A stretch of DNA of 64,000 bases from Arthrobacter sp. S39. Lineage in GTDB: Bacteria; Actinomycetota; Actinomycetes; Actinomycetales; Micrococcaceae. Below the pieces are notes generated by a model. It did not search any database. It was not told where the DNA came from and saw nothing but the letters and a program-made list of their open reading frames with translations. Both the position numbers and the translations under genes were made by a program. The stretch's first letter is position 1, and every line of letters begins with the position of its first letter. Below are positions 51,186 through 59,902 of the stretch, piece by piece. The DNA is taken from the NCBI RefSeq assembly GCF_004320525.1, contig NZ_SIHX01000009.1, positions 62,001-126,000 of the forward strand, given 5' to 3'.

Positions 51186-51830
51186 CTAGCGGGCCGAAAC
51201 GGCGGGGGCGTTCACAACGTCGCCGGGGACGGCCGGAACAGCCGGCACGGCGGGAACGGCAGGCTCGCCGTCGACACCCGGAACGGCAGGAACCGCGGGA
51301 ACAGCAGGCACGGCGGGCAGCTCGGGACGCTCAGCCTTGACGGCGGCGTTGCCTTCAGCGGCAGCGGCGGCGTCAGCGGAAGCTGCACCCTTCGCGACGA
51401 CGTCGGCGCAGAAAGCGTCAACGTTGGTTTCGCCCTCTGCAGCGATGACCAGCGAGGAGAAGCCTTCGGAGGATTCGTTGAGTCCACCGTTGGTGAAGGC
51501 GGTGCAGAGGCCGAATGCTGCGGCACCTGCGGCGTCCACGGCGGTGCCGGCTGCGGCGGAGACCTTCGCCTCAGCGGAAACCTCGTCGCCGGAAACGGCT
51601 GCTTCGCCGGTCACAGCTGCATCGCCGGAAATGTTGGCCTCAGCGGACTCAACGGCGTCGGCGGCCAGCTGCGGTGCCGGGGCGCCGAGCAGTTCGTGTG
51701 CGGTCTGCTGTGCTTCTACGGGCAGGGCGCCGGTTGCGGCGGCCACGCCGGTTCCACCGACGGCCAGGGTGCCTGCGGCCAGGACTCCGGCGGCGACTTT
51801 GCTGGTGGCAAGAACAGTGAACAGCGACAT
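51186..51830 (-). CDS. Secreted or anchored Ala/Pro-rich protein with PAVPAVP repeats
   Basis: About 214 residues from ATG 51830 (GGAGTGTC upstream). Short hydrophobic N-terminal segment (VAAGVLAAGTLAVGGTGVAA), then GALPVEAQQTAHELLGAPAP, which recurs in actinobacterial proteins beside sigma factors. Central region with two Cys (FGLCTAF, DAFCADVV). C-terminus holds repeats PAVPAVPAVPAVPG. Function unknown. Confidence 0.7.
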   Translation of the reverse strand: MSLFTVLATSKVAAGVLAAGTLAVGGTGVAAATGALPVEAQQTAHELLGAPAPQLAADAVESAEANISGDAAVTGEAAVSGDEVSAEAKVSAAAGTAVDAAGAAAFGLCTAFTNGGLNESSEGFSSLVIAAEGETNVDAFCADVVAKGAASADAAAAAEGNAAVKAERPELPAVPAVPAVPAVPGVDGEPAVPAVPAVPAVPGDVVNAPAVSAR

Positions 51831-51959
51831 AAAGACACTCCAAAACCTAGGGAACAAATCAGATCCGGTTCCGTGGGGAACCCATCACCCCCTACATCGC
51901 TGGCCGGATCGGAAAAGTTACGGCCGCCCCCAAATTCCTTCAAAAAGCTCCGCGGCCCG

Positions 51960-52054
51960 CGACGGCGGGTTCCCGGCCCGCTCCGCGCGGGCACCCGCCG
52001 TCGAACTCGCGGGAAAGGTGCGGTGACGCGGGAAATTTCCAGCGTCACCGCACC
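51960..52054. repeat. Two adjacent strong hairpins in the 51831-52150 gene-free stretch
   Basis: Hairpin 1: 11-base arms CGACGGCGGGT/ACCCGCCGTCG (51960-51970, 51993-52003) with an inner GCCCGC/GCGGGC. Hairpin 2: 13-base perfect arms GGTGCGGTGACGC/GCGTCACCGCACC (52017-52029, 52042-52054). On the minus strand the second is followed by TTTCCC. They follow the DMP19 gene and probably end its transcript. Nothing else seen in this stretch. Confidence 0.65.
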
Positions 52055-52150
52055 CTTCCGGCGATCGGGGGGAACCGGGCGGACCCGGACCCACACTTGG
52101 CCCAACCAACGCAGCCCGGGCGGACCGGGCCCGGGACCGCGGCGGGAATC

Positions 52151-53005
52151 CTAGGCGTCGACCATCTCGTCGTCGTCGGCCTCTTCAAACTCGACGGCGG
52201 CGACGATTTCCTGGGTCGCGGGGTCGATCATGAAGGCTTCGTCGTCGTCCTCGACCATGATGAAGTCGCCGTGGTCGGTGGTGAAGTGCCAGGCCAGGGT
52301 CTTCTCGCCCTGGTGCAGGTAGTTGGGGTCGCCCATGGTGATCTTCTGCAGGGCGTAGCCGGCAATGTTGCACAGCTCGCGGATGATGACCTCGAAGTCC
52401 GGGGCCTCCTCCAGCGCGTCGGCGTCGGCCTTGGCCTGGCGCTCGGCAAGGTTGGGGATGAGGGCAACGAGCCGCTCGATGTGGGCGGAAAGCTCCCCGT
52501 CGTCCAGCACCAGGACCCCGTCCTGGCCGCGGAGCCAGGCCGCGTTCAGGGCGGTGATGTTCTCCGACTCCAGCAGCTCCTCGAATTCGCCGTCGAGCTC
52601 GTCAAGGGCACGCACGCCTTCGGTGGGTTCCTCGTCGTCGTCCAGGGCGCCGTCGAGGTAGCGCTCGGCGTCCTCCTCGGACAGGTCTTCGAACGCCTTG
52701 ACGGTCCGGTTGAAGAGATCCAGGTGCGCGGTGGCACCCATGCTGGCCATGCCTTCGCGGACCAGGGTGTCCGTTTCGTCCCGGTCAAGAGACGTGAAGA
52801 CGTACTGCGCGAAGCCGCCCTCAAGGGACTGGGTGAGGTAGAAGTCCACGTAGTAGCTGCGGATGGCCACAGGGGACATTTCGTCAGTCTGGAGGAGTTC
52901 CCGGTGCATGGCATCAACCACCAGGACGTTCGCGTCCACGACCTCCTCATCGGTTGCTTCGATGCTGCCGGTGGTCAGAACGACGGGCTGCTGGCTCGCG
53001 GTCAT
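52151..53005 (-). CDS. DMP19/DUF4375-like acidic protein
   Basis: About 284 residues from ATG 53005 behind GAGGAT. MSPVAIRSYYVDFYLTQSLEGGFAQYVFTSL is the DMP19-like core (GGFAQY). The middle is very acidic (LDDDEEPTEGVRALDELDGEFEELLE) and the C-terminus ends EADDDEMVDA. DMP19 of Neisseria mimics DNA; whether this one does is not known. Divergent from the SNF2 helicase. Confidence 0.75.
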   Translation of the reverse strand: MTASQQPVVLTTGSIEATDEEVVDANVLVVDAMHRELLQTDEMSPVAIRSYYVDFYLTQSLEGGFAQYVFTSLDRDETDTLVREGMASMGATAHLDLFNRTVKAFEDLSEEDAERYLDGALDDDEEPTEGVRALDELDGEFEELLESENITALNAAWLRGQDGVLVLDDGELSAHIERLVALIPNLAERQAKADADALEEAPDFEVIIRELCNIAGYALQKITMGDPNYLHQGEKTLAWHFTTDHGDFIMVEDDDEAFMIDPATQEIVAAVEFEEADDDEMVDA

Positions 53006-53132
53006 GGTTATCCTCACGGTTGAAAGCGGGTGGTGCTCTGAACACTTTTCACGCTACGTGGACGCGGACGCGTCCGGTTGAGGCCCAGGTGAACGTCAAG
53101 CGAAGTTTGGGCGCCCGTTTCTGCGAACTAAG

Positions 53133-56100
53133 ATGGATCAGATAACCATCGATCGGACACGGGTCCACCGTGGCCAGCTGAAAGTAGCGCGCACCATGCC
53201 ATCCCAACCGGACGAGAGTGCGGCACTGGCAATACAGACACCCGCCATCAACGACCGCTCCCTCGCGGCCGGGCTGGCGTATGCCATGGGCAGCCGGGTT
53301 TCCGGGATTTCCTTCGACGCCGCCACCGGGCTGATGCTGGGCAAAGTCCGCGGCGGCGCCGACGTTCCCTACTCCACCACGGCCAAGCTGGTCCGGAAAA
53401 CGGGCGGCTGGAGCTGCACCGTGGGCGTGTGCAGCTGCCCCGTGCGCAAGGACTGCAAGCATGTGGCCGCGCTGCTTTTCGCCGCGGAGGACAACCCCGC
53501 CATCCGTGTCCAGCTCCTGGCGCCGGCCGAGGTCTCGCGGCTTTCCCGCCAGCCCGCCAGCCTGGACCTGGCCGACTGGGAGCAGGCATTGAGCCCGCTC
53601 ATCTCCCAGCCCGGCATCACCCAGTCCAGCAACGGCATCCCGCTGGCCCTCCAGTTCGAGATTGAGGAGCCCGCCCCGCACTTCTCCTACACAGGCCGCC
53701 GCGACCCGCTGCGCAGCGTGCGCCAGCTCAAGGCCCGGCCCGTGATCATGGGGACCAAGGGCAAGTGGATCCGCGGCGACGTCTCCTGGAACACCCTCAG
53801 CTACCTGAACTTCCGGCGCGAATGCAACGAGTCGCACATCGAGTGGATGCAGACCTTCCTGGCCGCGCACACCGCCGCCGCCAACCGGGTGCACAACTCC
53901 TCGGCGCTGTGGCTGGGCCTGAACACGTTTGCCGGGAAAAACATGTGGGGCCTGCTCACCGACGCCAAAAAGATCGGCCTCGCCCTGGTCCACAGCCGCG
54001 GCACTGAGCCGGTCCGGCTCGCGGAGTCTCCCGCCGCCGTCGGGCTTAACCTGAGCCGCTATGGCTCCCCCGTGAGTGGGGACTCTGCTGCCTCTTCAGC
54101 GCCGGACAGAACGGACGACGACGGCGGGCTGGAGCTCGCGCCCACCATCACCGTTGAGGGCGAAGAGGTTGATCCGGCGTCGGTGGGGACCATCGGCCGC
54201 CCCGCGCACGGCATCTTCCTGACCACGGGCGGGGAAGCGCTGCCCGGGGTTGCCACGGACTCCGTGATCACGCTTGCGCCGCTGGAAAGCGGGCTCAGCG
54301 AGGAACTGCTGACGTTCGTGACGGCTGGCAGCACCCTGCACATCCCGGCCAAGGATGAGACCCGATTCCTCACCGGTTTCTATCCGAAGCTCAAACAGGC
54401 CGCCCGCGTCACCGCGAAAGACGAGTCCGTGGAGCTGCCTGCCCTGGCCGTCCCCACCCTCTCGCTGCTGGCAAATTACGGCGCGGACCACCGGGTGCGG
54501 CTGCACTGGGAATGGCATTACCGGACCGGGAACCTGGTCACGGCGCAGCCCCTGTGGCGTCATCCGGGAGACCACGGCTACCGCGACGACACCGCCGAAG
54601 CCCGCATCCTGGAGGGCATCGGCCAGCCCTGGAACGTCGTCCCTGCCCTGGGCGAGTCCGCCACCGCGGGCTGGGGCACACCCCGCCTTGCCGCGTCCGT
54701 GGAGCTGAGCGGCCTGGACACCCTGGCTTTCACCGAAGACGTGCTGCCGGTTCTTCGCCAGGCGCCGGACGTTGCTGTGGACACCGCCGGCGACATCGCG
54801 GACTACCGCGAGGCTGAGGAAGCGCCGGTGGTTTCCATCTCCACCAAGGCCACGGAGCAGCGCGACTGGTTCGACCTTGGCATCCAGATTTCGCTTGAGG
54901 GCCAGCCTGTCTCGTTCGCGGCCGTGTTTTCCGCGCTGGCTGCGGGCCAGACCAAGATGCTGCTGCCCAGCGGCGCCTACTTCTCGCTGGACCTTCCGGA
55001 GCTGCACCAGCTGCGCGCCCTGATCGAGGAAGCCCGGTCGCTGCAGGACAACAAGGACGCGCCGCTGCAGATCAGCCGCTTCCAGGCCGGGCTCTGGGAC
55101 GAACTCGCGCACCTGGGCATCGTGGACCAGCAGGCCGCGGCCTGGCGCTCCGCGGTGGGCGGCTTGCTCGAAGGCGGGATCGATGGGCTGCCGCTGCCTT
55201 CCACCCTCAATGCCGAGCTGCGGCCGTACCAGCTGGAGGGCTTCAACTGGCTCAGCTTCCTGTACAAACACAGCCTGGGCGGGGTCCTCGCGGACGACAT
55301 GGGCCTGGGCAAAACCGTGCAGGCTCTCGCGCTCATGTGTGCCGCCAAGGAACTCGGGCCTATCTCTGCGGACGGCTCGCCCGCTGACGGTTCTTCTGTT
55401 GGCACCGGAGTTCCGGCGCCCTCCGGAACCCCCGCGCCCGACGGCGGCACTCCCTTTTTGGTGGTGGCCCCCACCAGTGTCGTGGGCAACTGGGCGGCGG
55501 AGGCAGCGCGCTTCGCCCCCGGTCTGACGGTCCGGACCGTCAGTGAAACCTTCGCGAAGAACGGCCAGGATGCGGCCGTTGAACTGGGTGGCGCGGACAT
55601 CGTGATCACCTCCTACGCCCTGTTCCGGATCGATTACGACTCCTACGCTTCCAAGACCTGGGCGGGGCTGGTGCTCGATGAGGCCCAGTTCGTGAAGAAC
55701 CACCAGTCCAAGGCCTACCAGTGCGCCCGGAAACTGCCCGCGATTTTCAAGCTGGCCATCACCGGCACCCCGCTGGAGAACAACCTCATGGAATTCTGGG
55801 CGCTGACGTCCATCGTTGCGCCGGGCCTGTTCTCCAGCCCCAAACGTTTCGTCGAGTACTACCAGAAGCCTGTGGAAAAGAACGGCGACAAGGGGCAGCT
55901 GGACAAGCTCCGCCGTCGCGTCCGGCCGCTGATGATGCGCCGCACCAAGGACCAGGTCATCCAGGACCTGCCGCCCAAGCAGGAACAGATCCTGGAAGTG
56001 GTGCTGAACCCGCGGCACCAGAAGGTCTACCAGACCCACCTGCAGCGCGAGCGGCAGAAGATCCTGGGCCTGATCGAGGACGTGAACAAGAACCGGTTCA

Positions 56101-56687
56101 CTATCTTCCAGTCGCTGACCCTGCTGCGGCAGCTCAGCCTGGACGCCTCGCTGGTGGATCCGTCACTGTCCGGGGTCCGGTCTTCGAAGTTGGATGTGCT
56201 GTTCGAGCAGCTGGAGGACCTCGTTGCCGAGGGCCACCGGGCGCTGATTTTCAGCCAGTTCACCGGGTTCCTGGGCAAGGTCCGGGAGCGGCTGGTGGAG
56301 GAGAAGATCGAGTTCTGCTATCTCGACGGCGGCACCCGGAACCGTACCGACGTCGTTAATGAATTCAAGAACGGCACGGCGCCCGTGTTCCTGATTTCGC
56401 TGAAGGCCGGCGGATTTGGGCTCAACCTGACCGAGGCCGACTACGTGTTCCTGCTGGATCCCTGGTGGAACCCCGCTTCGGAAGCGCAGGCCGTGGACCG
56501 TACCCACCGGATCGGGCAGGCCCGGAACGTGATGGTGTACCGGCTGGTGGCCAAGGACACGATCGAGGAAAAGGTCATGGCTTTGAAGGCGCGGAAGTCG
56601 CAGCTGTTCGCGGACGTGATGGAAGGCGATGCGCTGTCCAGCGGTTCGATCACAGCGGAGGACCTGGCGGGCCTGTTCAAGGACTAA
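53133..56687 (+). CDS. SNF2/Rad54-family helicase with SWIM zinc finger
   Basis: 1184 residues (start may be ATG 53196). SWIM finger CSCPVRKDCKH near 99-110. A bacterial SNF2-associated region follows. Helicase motif I DDMGLGKT near 720, DEAQ near 847, ITGTPLENNLMEFWAL, and C-terminal HRIGQARNVMVYRLVAKDTIEEKV. A 35-residue Gly/Pro/Ala/Ser linker interrupts motifs I and Ia. RapA/HepA-like DNA translocase; role unknown. The end is followed by two intergenic repeats. Confidence 0.92.
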   Translation: MDQITIDRTRVHRGQLKVARTMPSQPDESAALAIQTPAINDRSLAAGLAYAMGSRVSGISFDAATGLMLGKVRGGADVPYSTTAKLVRKTGGWSCTVGVCSCPVRKDCKHVAALLFAAEDNPAIRVQLLAPAEVSRLSRQPASLDLADWEQALSPLISQPGITQSSNGIPLALQFEIEEPAPHFSYTGRRDPLRSVRQLKARPVIMGTKGKWIRGDVSWNTLSYLNFRRECNESHIEWMQTFLAAHTAAANRVHNSSALWLGLNTFAGKNMWGLLTDAKKIGLALVHSRGTEPVRLAESPAAVGLNLSRYGSPVSGDSAASSAPDRTDDDGGLELAPTITVEGEEVDPASVGTIGRPAHGIFLTTGGEALPGVATDSVITLAPLESGLSEELLTFVTAGSTLHIPAKDETRFLTGFYPKLKQAARVTAKDESVELPALAVPTLSLLANYGADHRVRLHWEWHYRTGNLVTAQPLWRHPGDHGYRDDTAEARILEGIGQPWNVVPALGESATAGWGTPRLAASVELSGLDTLAFTEDVLPVLRQAPDVAVDTAGDIADYREAEEAPVVSISTKATEQRDWFDLGIQISLEGQPVSFAAVFSALAAGQTKMLLPSGAYFSLDLPELHQLRALIEEARSLQDNKDAPLQISRFQAGLWDELAHLGIVDQQAAAWRSAVGGLLEGGIDGLPLPSTLNAELRPYQLEGFNWLSFLYKHSLGGVLADDMGLGKTVQALALMCAAKELGPISADGSPADGSSVGTGVPAPSGTPAPDGGTPFLVVAPTSVVGNWAAEAARFAPGLTVRTVSETFAKNGQDAAVELGGADIVITSYALFRIDYDSYASKTWAGLVLDEAQFVKNHQSKAYQCARKLPAIFKLAITGTPLENNLMEFWALTSIVAPGLFSSPKRFVEYYQKPVEKNGDKGQLDKLRRRVRPLMMRRTKDQVIQDLPPKQEQILEVVLNPRHQKVYQTHLQRERQKILGLIEDVNKNRFTIFQSLTLLRQLSLDASLVDPSLSGVRSSKLDVLFEQLEDLVAEGHRALIFSQFTGFLGKVRERLVEEKIEFCYLDGGTRNRTDVVNEFKNGTAPVFLISLKAGGFGLNLTEADYVFLLDPWWNPASEAQAVDRTHRIGQARNVMVYRLVAKDTIEEKVMALKARKSQLFADVMEGDALSSGSITAEDLAGLFKD

Positions 56688-56704
56688 GCGCGCCCACCGC
56701 CTGA

Positions 56705-56772
56705 GCGCGAACGTACACTTGGGGCCCTCCGGCCGCGACAAAGGCTGCGCGAACGTACACTTGGGGCCCTCC
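56705..56772 (+). repeat. Tandem direct pair of the dispersed intergenic repeat
   Basis: Two identical 26-base units (56705-56730 and 56747-56772), 42 bases from start to start, begin GCGCGAACGTAC and end GGGGCCCTCC. They match the arms at 9417-9471. Located between the SNF2 and HNH genes. Confidence 0.9.
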
Positions 56773-56884
56773 CGCTTGGCAGCCGAAAACCCTCCAGGAA
56801 GTGGCATTGGGGAGGGGCTGGAGGTTATCCACATAGGGCATTTGCTTCGGTGTTTTTGTCGGTGCCTCGCAGGATGATGGGGGT

Positions 56885-58453
56885 ATGGGAAACGCCGCAG
56901 CAGTGGATTCAATGGAGGCCATGATGGCTTCCGTCGCTGCGCTTGCGGTGTTGGCGGAACGCAGCGAGGGCCGCTCCGGGTCCACCGGCCCGGACCCGCT
57001 GCGTGACCGGGCGGATGCGTGCCTGGAGGGTCTTGAAGAGACTGCCCGGATGGAGGCCATGCTGGCCGCCAGGAAAGTACGCTTCACCGCCGGGTTCGCC
57101 GAGGCAACCCGGGCCATGTCCCCACCGGATGAGCAGCCGCATCAGCGCATGGCCCGGGAAATGGGCGTTGTCGCCGAGGTCGCGTGTGCCCTGACGGTCA
57201 GCGAACGCTCGGCTTCCGCCCTGCTGGCCCAATCCCACGAACTGACCACCACCCTGCCGCTGACCCAGGCCGCTTTGGAGCAGGGGTTGGTGTCGTGGCA
57301 GCATGCGAGGGTCATGGTCGATGAGGCGGCCAGCCTGGACCCAGCCGGGGCCGCAGCGTTGGAAGCCCATTTCCTGGACCCGGAAGCACCCAACCCCGCC
57401 CGAAGCTGCCCGGCCGGAGACATGGTCCCGTCGCGGTTCCGGCACAAGGCGCGGACGTGGCGGGAACGGCACCACCCGGTCAGCATCGAAAAACGCCACG
57501 CCAAAAGTTTCCTGGACCGGCGGCTGGAGTACGCCCCGGACCGCGACGGCATGGCCTGGCTCTCCGCCTACCTCCCCGCGGACCAGGCCGCCGGAATCTG
57601 GAACGGCATCACCGCCACCGCCCGGGCCCTCCAAAGCCGCACCGAGGGCAGGACACTCACCCAGCTCCGGGCAGACGTCGCCGCCAAACTACTCCTCAGC
57701 GCCAGCTTCACCACCAACAACCCGGTGGACGGCAGCACAGACCCAGCCGCCGGCAAAACAGACACAACGGCCGGCAGCACCAGCACCAGCACCAGCACCA
57801 GCACCAGCAATGATGGCGTGCCTGGCGGCGTTCCGGTCACTGACGGGATCGATGATGCCGTAGCCGGCCTGGTTCCGACCCCTGGCGGGGTCGATTCGGG
57901 CCCGGTGCCCACCCCGGCGGCGCAGGTCCTCGTGACCGTACCGGTCTTCGCCCTGATGGGCCTCACCGACGAACCCGCCGACCTCGACGGCTACGGCCCC
58001 ATCCCCGCCTCCATGGCCCGCAAACTCGTGGCCGACGGGGCATCCTCATTCCGCCGGGTCCTGATTGATCCGCGGGATGGAGCACCGCTGGAAATCGGAC
58101 GGGCCAGCTACCGGATCCCATCGGCGATGCGGCAATGGCTCAGACTCCGGGACGGGAAATGTTCGTTCCCCGGCTGCAACAACCAGTCCCTGGACAACGA
58201 AACCGACCACATCCTCGCCTGGGCCGACGGCGGCACCACCGGTATATCCAATCTCGGGTCAGCGTGCCGCAAACACCACCGTTTGAAGCACACCACAGCC
58301 TGGACACCCAGCGATGCCAGCACAGACAAACCACCCGGCTGGACCTCACCCACCGGCCGCCGGTACCAAAGCGAACACCACGACTGGGAACCACCCCACT
58401 GGCCGGCGCAAGTCCTGGACGGGCTCAAGATCCTGGAAGAGCTCAAGCGCTAG
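56885..58453 (+). CDS. DUF222/13E12-family HNH endonuclease
   Basis: 522 residues. DUF222 region 1-330 (Ala/Arg-rich, with FAEATRAMSPPDEQPHQRMAREMGVVAEVACAL), then HNH domain CSFPGCNNQSLDNETDHILAWADGGTTGISNLGSACRKHHRLKH, with Cys pairs that bind zinc. A Ser/Thr microsatellite (hexamer agcacc, five perfect copies at 57776-57805) lies between. This family is multi-copy in Arthrobacter and Mycobacterium (13E12 repeats). Target unknown. Confidence 0.93.
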   Translation: MGNAAAVDSMEAMMASVAALAVLAERSEGRSGSTGPDPLRDRADACLEGLEETARMEAMLAARKVRFTAGFAEATRAMSPPDEQPHQRMAREMGVVAEVACALTVSERSASALLAQSHELTTTLPLTQAALEQGLVSWQHARVMVDEAASLDPAGAAALEAHFLDPEAPNPARSCPAGDMVPSRFRHKARTWRERHHPVSIEKRHAKSFLDRRLEYAPDRDGMAWLSAYLPADQAAGIWNGITATARALQSRTEGRTLTQLRADVAAKLLLSASFTTNNPVDGSTDPAAGKTDTTAGSTSTSTSTSTSNDGVPGGVPVTDGIDDAVAGLVPTPGGVDSGPVPTPAAQVLVTVPVFALMGLTDEPADLDGYGPIPASMARKLVADGASSFRRVLIDPRDGAPLEIGRASYRIPSAMRQWLRLRDGKCSFPGCNNQSLDNETDHILAWADGGTTGISNLGSACRKHHRLKHTTAWTPSDASTDKPPGWTSPTGRRYQSEHHDWEPPHWPAQVLDGLKILEELKR

Positions 58454-58535
58454 GATCCTGGGTGCGGCCATGCCCGACGCCCCGCCAGCCGATGACGCCC
58501 AGATAGAAGACGCGTTGGTGGCAGAAGACCCCAGC

Positions 58536-58557
58536 TGCGGGAAAGCACTTTCCCGCA
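58536..58557 (+). promoter_or_regulatory. 22-base palindrome upstream of glycosidase gene
   Basis: TGCGGGAAAG-CA-CTTTCCCGCA lies 45 bases before the glycosidase ATG. The GGAAAG-N2-CTTTCC core resembles LacI/GalR-family operators. No regulator gene is nearby. Confidence 0.5.
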
Positions 58558-58602
58558 TATGCTGTACGGAAATCTGACGCCCCATTCTCCTGGAGATTTC
58601 CC

Positions 58603-59637
58603 ATGCACCCGCAATCCCCTGCCACGGGTTCCGCCCCTGGTTCAGCCCGTGAAAGGGCAGCATCCGGCGTCGTCCAGCTCAGCCCAAACGCCTTCAAAAC
58701 CCCCTACCGGGATCCTGCCTGGGACGGCCCCACCGACCCCATCCTGGTTTCGGACCACCTGACCGGCGAGTGGGTTCTCTTCTACACCCAGCGCCGCGCC
58801 ACGAAACCCGGTCTGACCGGGGTCGAGTGGGTACACGGCACGGCCATCGGGGTGGCCCGCTCTTCCGACGGCGGACTCACCTGGGCCTACCAGGGCACCC
58901 TGGACGGACTGGTCCCGCCGGAAACTGAACTGCCCGCCACGCTCTGGGCGCCCGACGTCGTCAGGATCGGCGACCAGTGGATCATGTACCTGACAGTTCT
59001 GGGCGGGGTCCGGACCGACTGGACCGGCAACGCCTCCATCGTCCAGCTCGCCAGCCGGGACCTCGTCACCTGGGAGTACCTCGGTGCCATCGACCTGGAC
59101 TCCCCGCGCGTCATCGACGCGGCGGTGGCCCGGTGCCGCGACGGCCGATACCGGCTCTGGTACAAGGACGAGGCCCGCGGATCCAACACTTACGGCGCAG
59201 TCAGCGACGCTCCGGCCGATCCAAAGTCGTGGGTTCTTGAAGGTCTCACCATTCCCGGACGGCCCCACGAAGGGCCCAAAGTCTTCAAACTTGGAGGCCA
59301 GTTCTGGATGATCGTGGACGAGTGGCGGGGCCAGGCCATCTACCGGTCGGAGGACGCCGCCGGCGGCTGGACGCGGCAGGAATACCTTGACGGCCTCATC
59401 CTGACAGCTCCTGAAACGGCCGACGGCGGTCCGGTAGTTGGCCGGCACGCGGACGTCGTGCCGCTGGAAGTATCGGTCGATGGCAAAGAGCGCGCCCTGA
59501 TCGTCTACTTCACGCATCCGCACTGGAACGGCGCTGACATCGACGGCATGGCGGCAGACCCCAAAACCCATCTCAGCCATGTCCGGGCCGCCGTACTGGA
59601 AGTCCGCGACGGAAACCTGGTCTGCACCAACGTCTGA
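58603..59637 (+). CDS. GH43-like five-bladed beta-propeller glycosidase
   Basis: 344 residues with no signal peptide. Blade-type motifs: DPAWDGPTDPILV (general base Asp), ATLWAPDVVRIGDQWIMYLTV, RVIDAAVARCRDGRYRLWYKDE and HEGPKVFKLGGQFWMIVDEW (acid Glu). The layout matches GH43/GH117-type clan enzymes acting on arabinosides, xylosides or related sugars; the substrate is unknown. The palindrome upstream suggests sugar-responsive control. Confidence 0.8.
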   Translation: MHPQSPATGSAPGSARERAASGVVQLSPNAFKTPYRDPAWDGPTDPILVSDHLTGEWVLFYTQRRATKPGLTGVEWVHGTAIGVARSSDGGLTWAYQGTLDGLVPPETELPATLWAPDVVRIGDQWIMYLTVLGGVRTDWTGNASIVQLASRDLVTWEYLGAIDLDSPRVIDAAVARCRDGRYRLWYKDEARGSNTYGAVSDAPADPKSWVLEGLTIPGRPHEGPKVFKLGGQFWMIVDEWRGQAIYRSEDAAGGWTRQEYLDGLILTAPETADGGPVVGRHADVVPLEVSVDGKERALIVYFTHPHWNGADIDGMAADPKTHLSHVRAAVLEVRDGNLVCTNV

Positions 59638-59720
59638 CACGGAAACAGCACGCCCCAGCGCACGTAGGTCACCCTGGCACGCACGTCGCCCTCGCCCCAG
59701 CCCGACGCCTGGCACGACAA

Positions 59721-59780
59721 AGGGCCGAACTGCGGAACTATAAGCCAGCTGATGCTGACACCGGTCCGCTGTTCGGCCCT
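59721..59780 (-). terminator. Terminator hairpin between glycosidase and ammonium transporter genes
   Basis: AGGGCCGAACTGCGG (59721-59735) pairs with CCGCTGTTCGGCCCT (59766-59780) with one mismatch, loop 30. On the minus strand TTTGTC follows, so it suits the amt transcript. The remaining intergenic sequence shows no gene. Confidence 0.65.
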
Positions 59781-59902
59781 GCGCCGGACTCGTGCACCGG
59801 ACGGTGCCAGAAGGCACCACCCGGGCTTCATTCAGGGAATTTCACGGCTGTTGGATTGGGGGCCTGCTGGATATCAGGTCCCGCTGGAGCCATCCTTGAA
59901 GA

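Noticed and set aside
51186..51300. Short direct repeats that could look like a CRISPR or VNTR
   Set aside because: They are codons of PAVPAVP repeats in a coding sequence.
54096..56039. 647-codon open frame antisense to the SNF2 helicase
   Set aside because: Shadow frame from high GC third-codon bias; protein composition is unstructured and the sense gene has all motifs.
56825..56833. Single TTATCCACA (DnaA box) upstream of the HNH gene
   Set aside because: One box without AT-rich unwinding region or neighbours; another occurs inside the DUF3073 gene. Not an origin.
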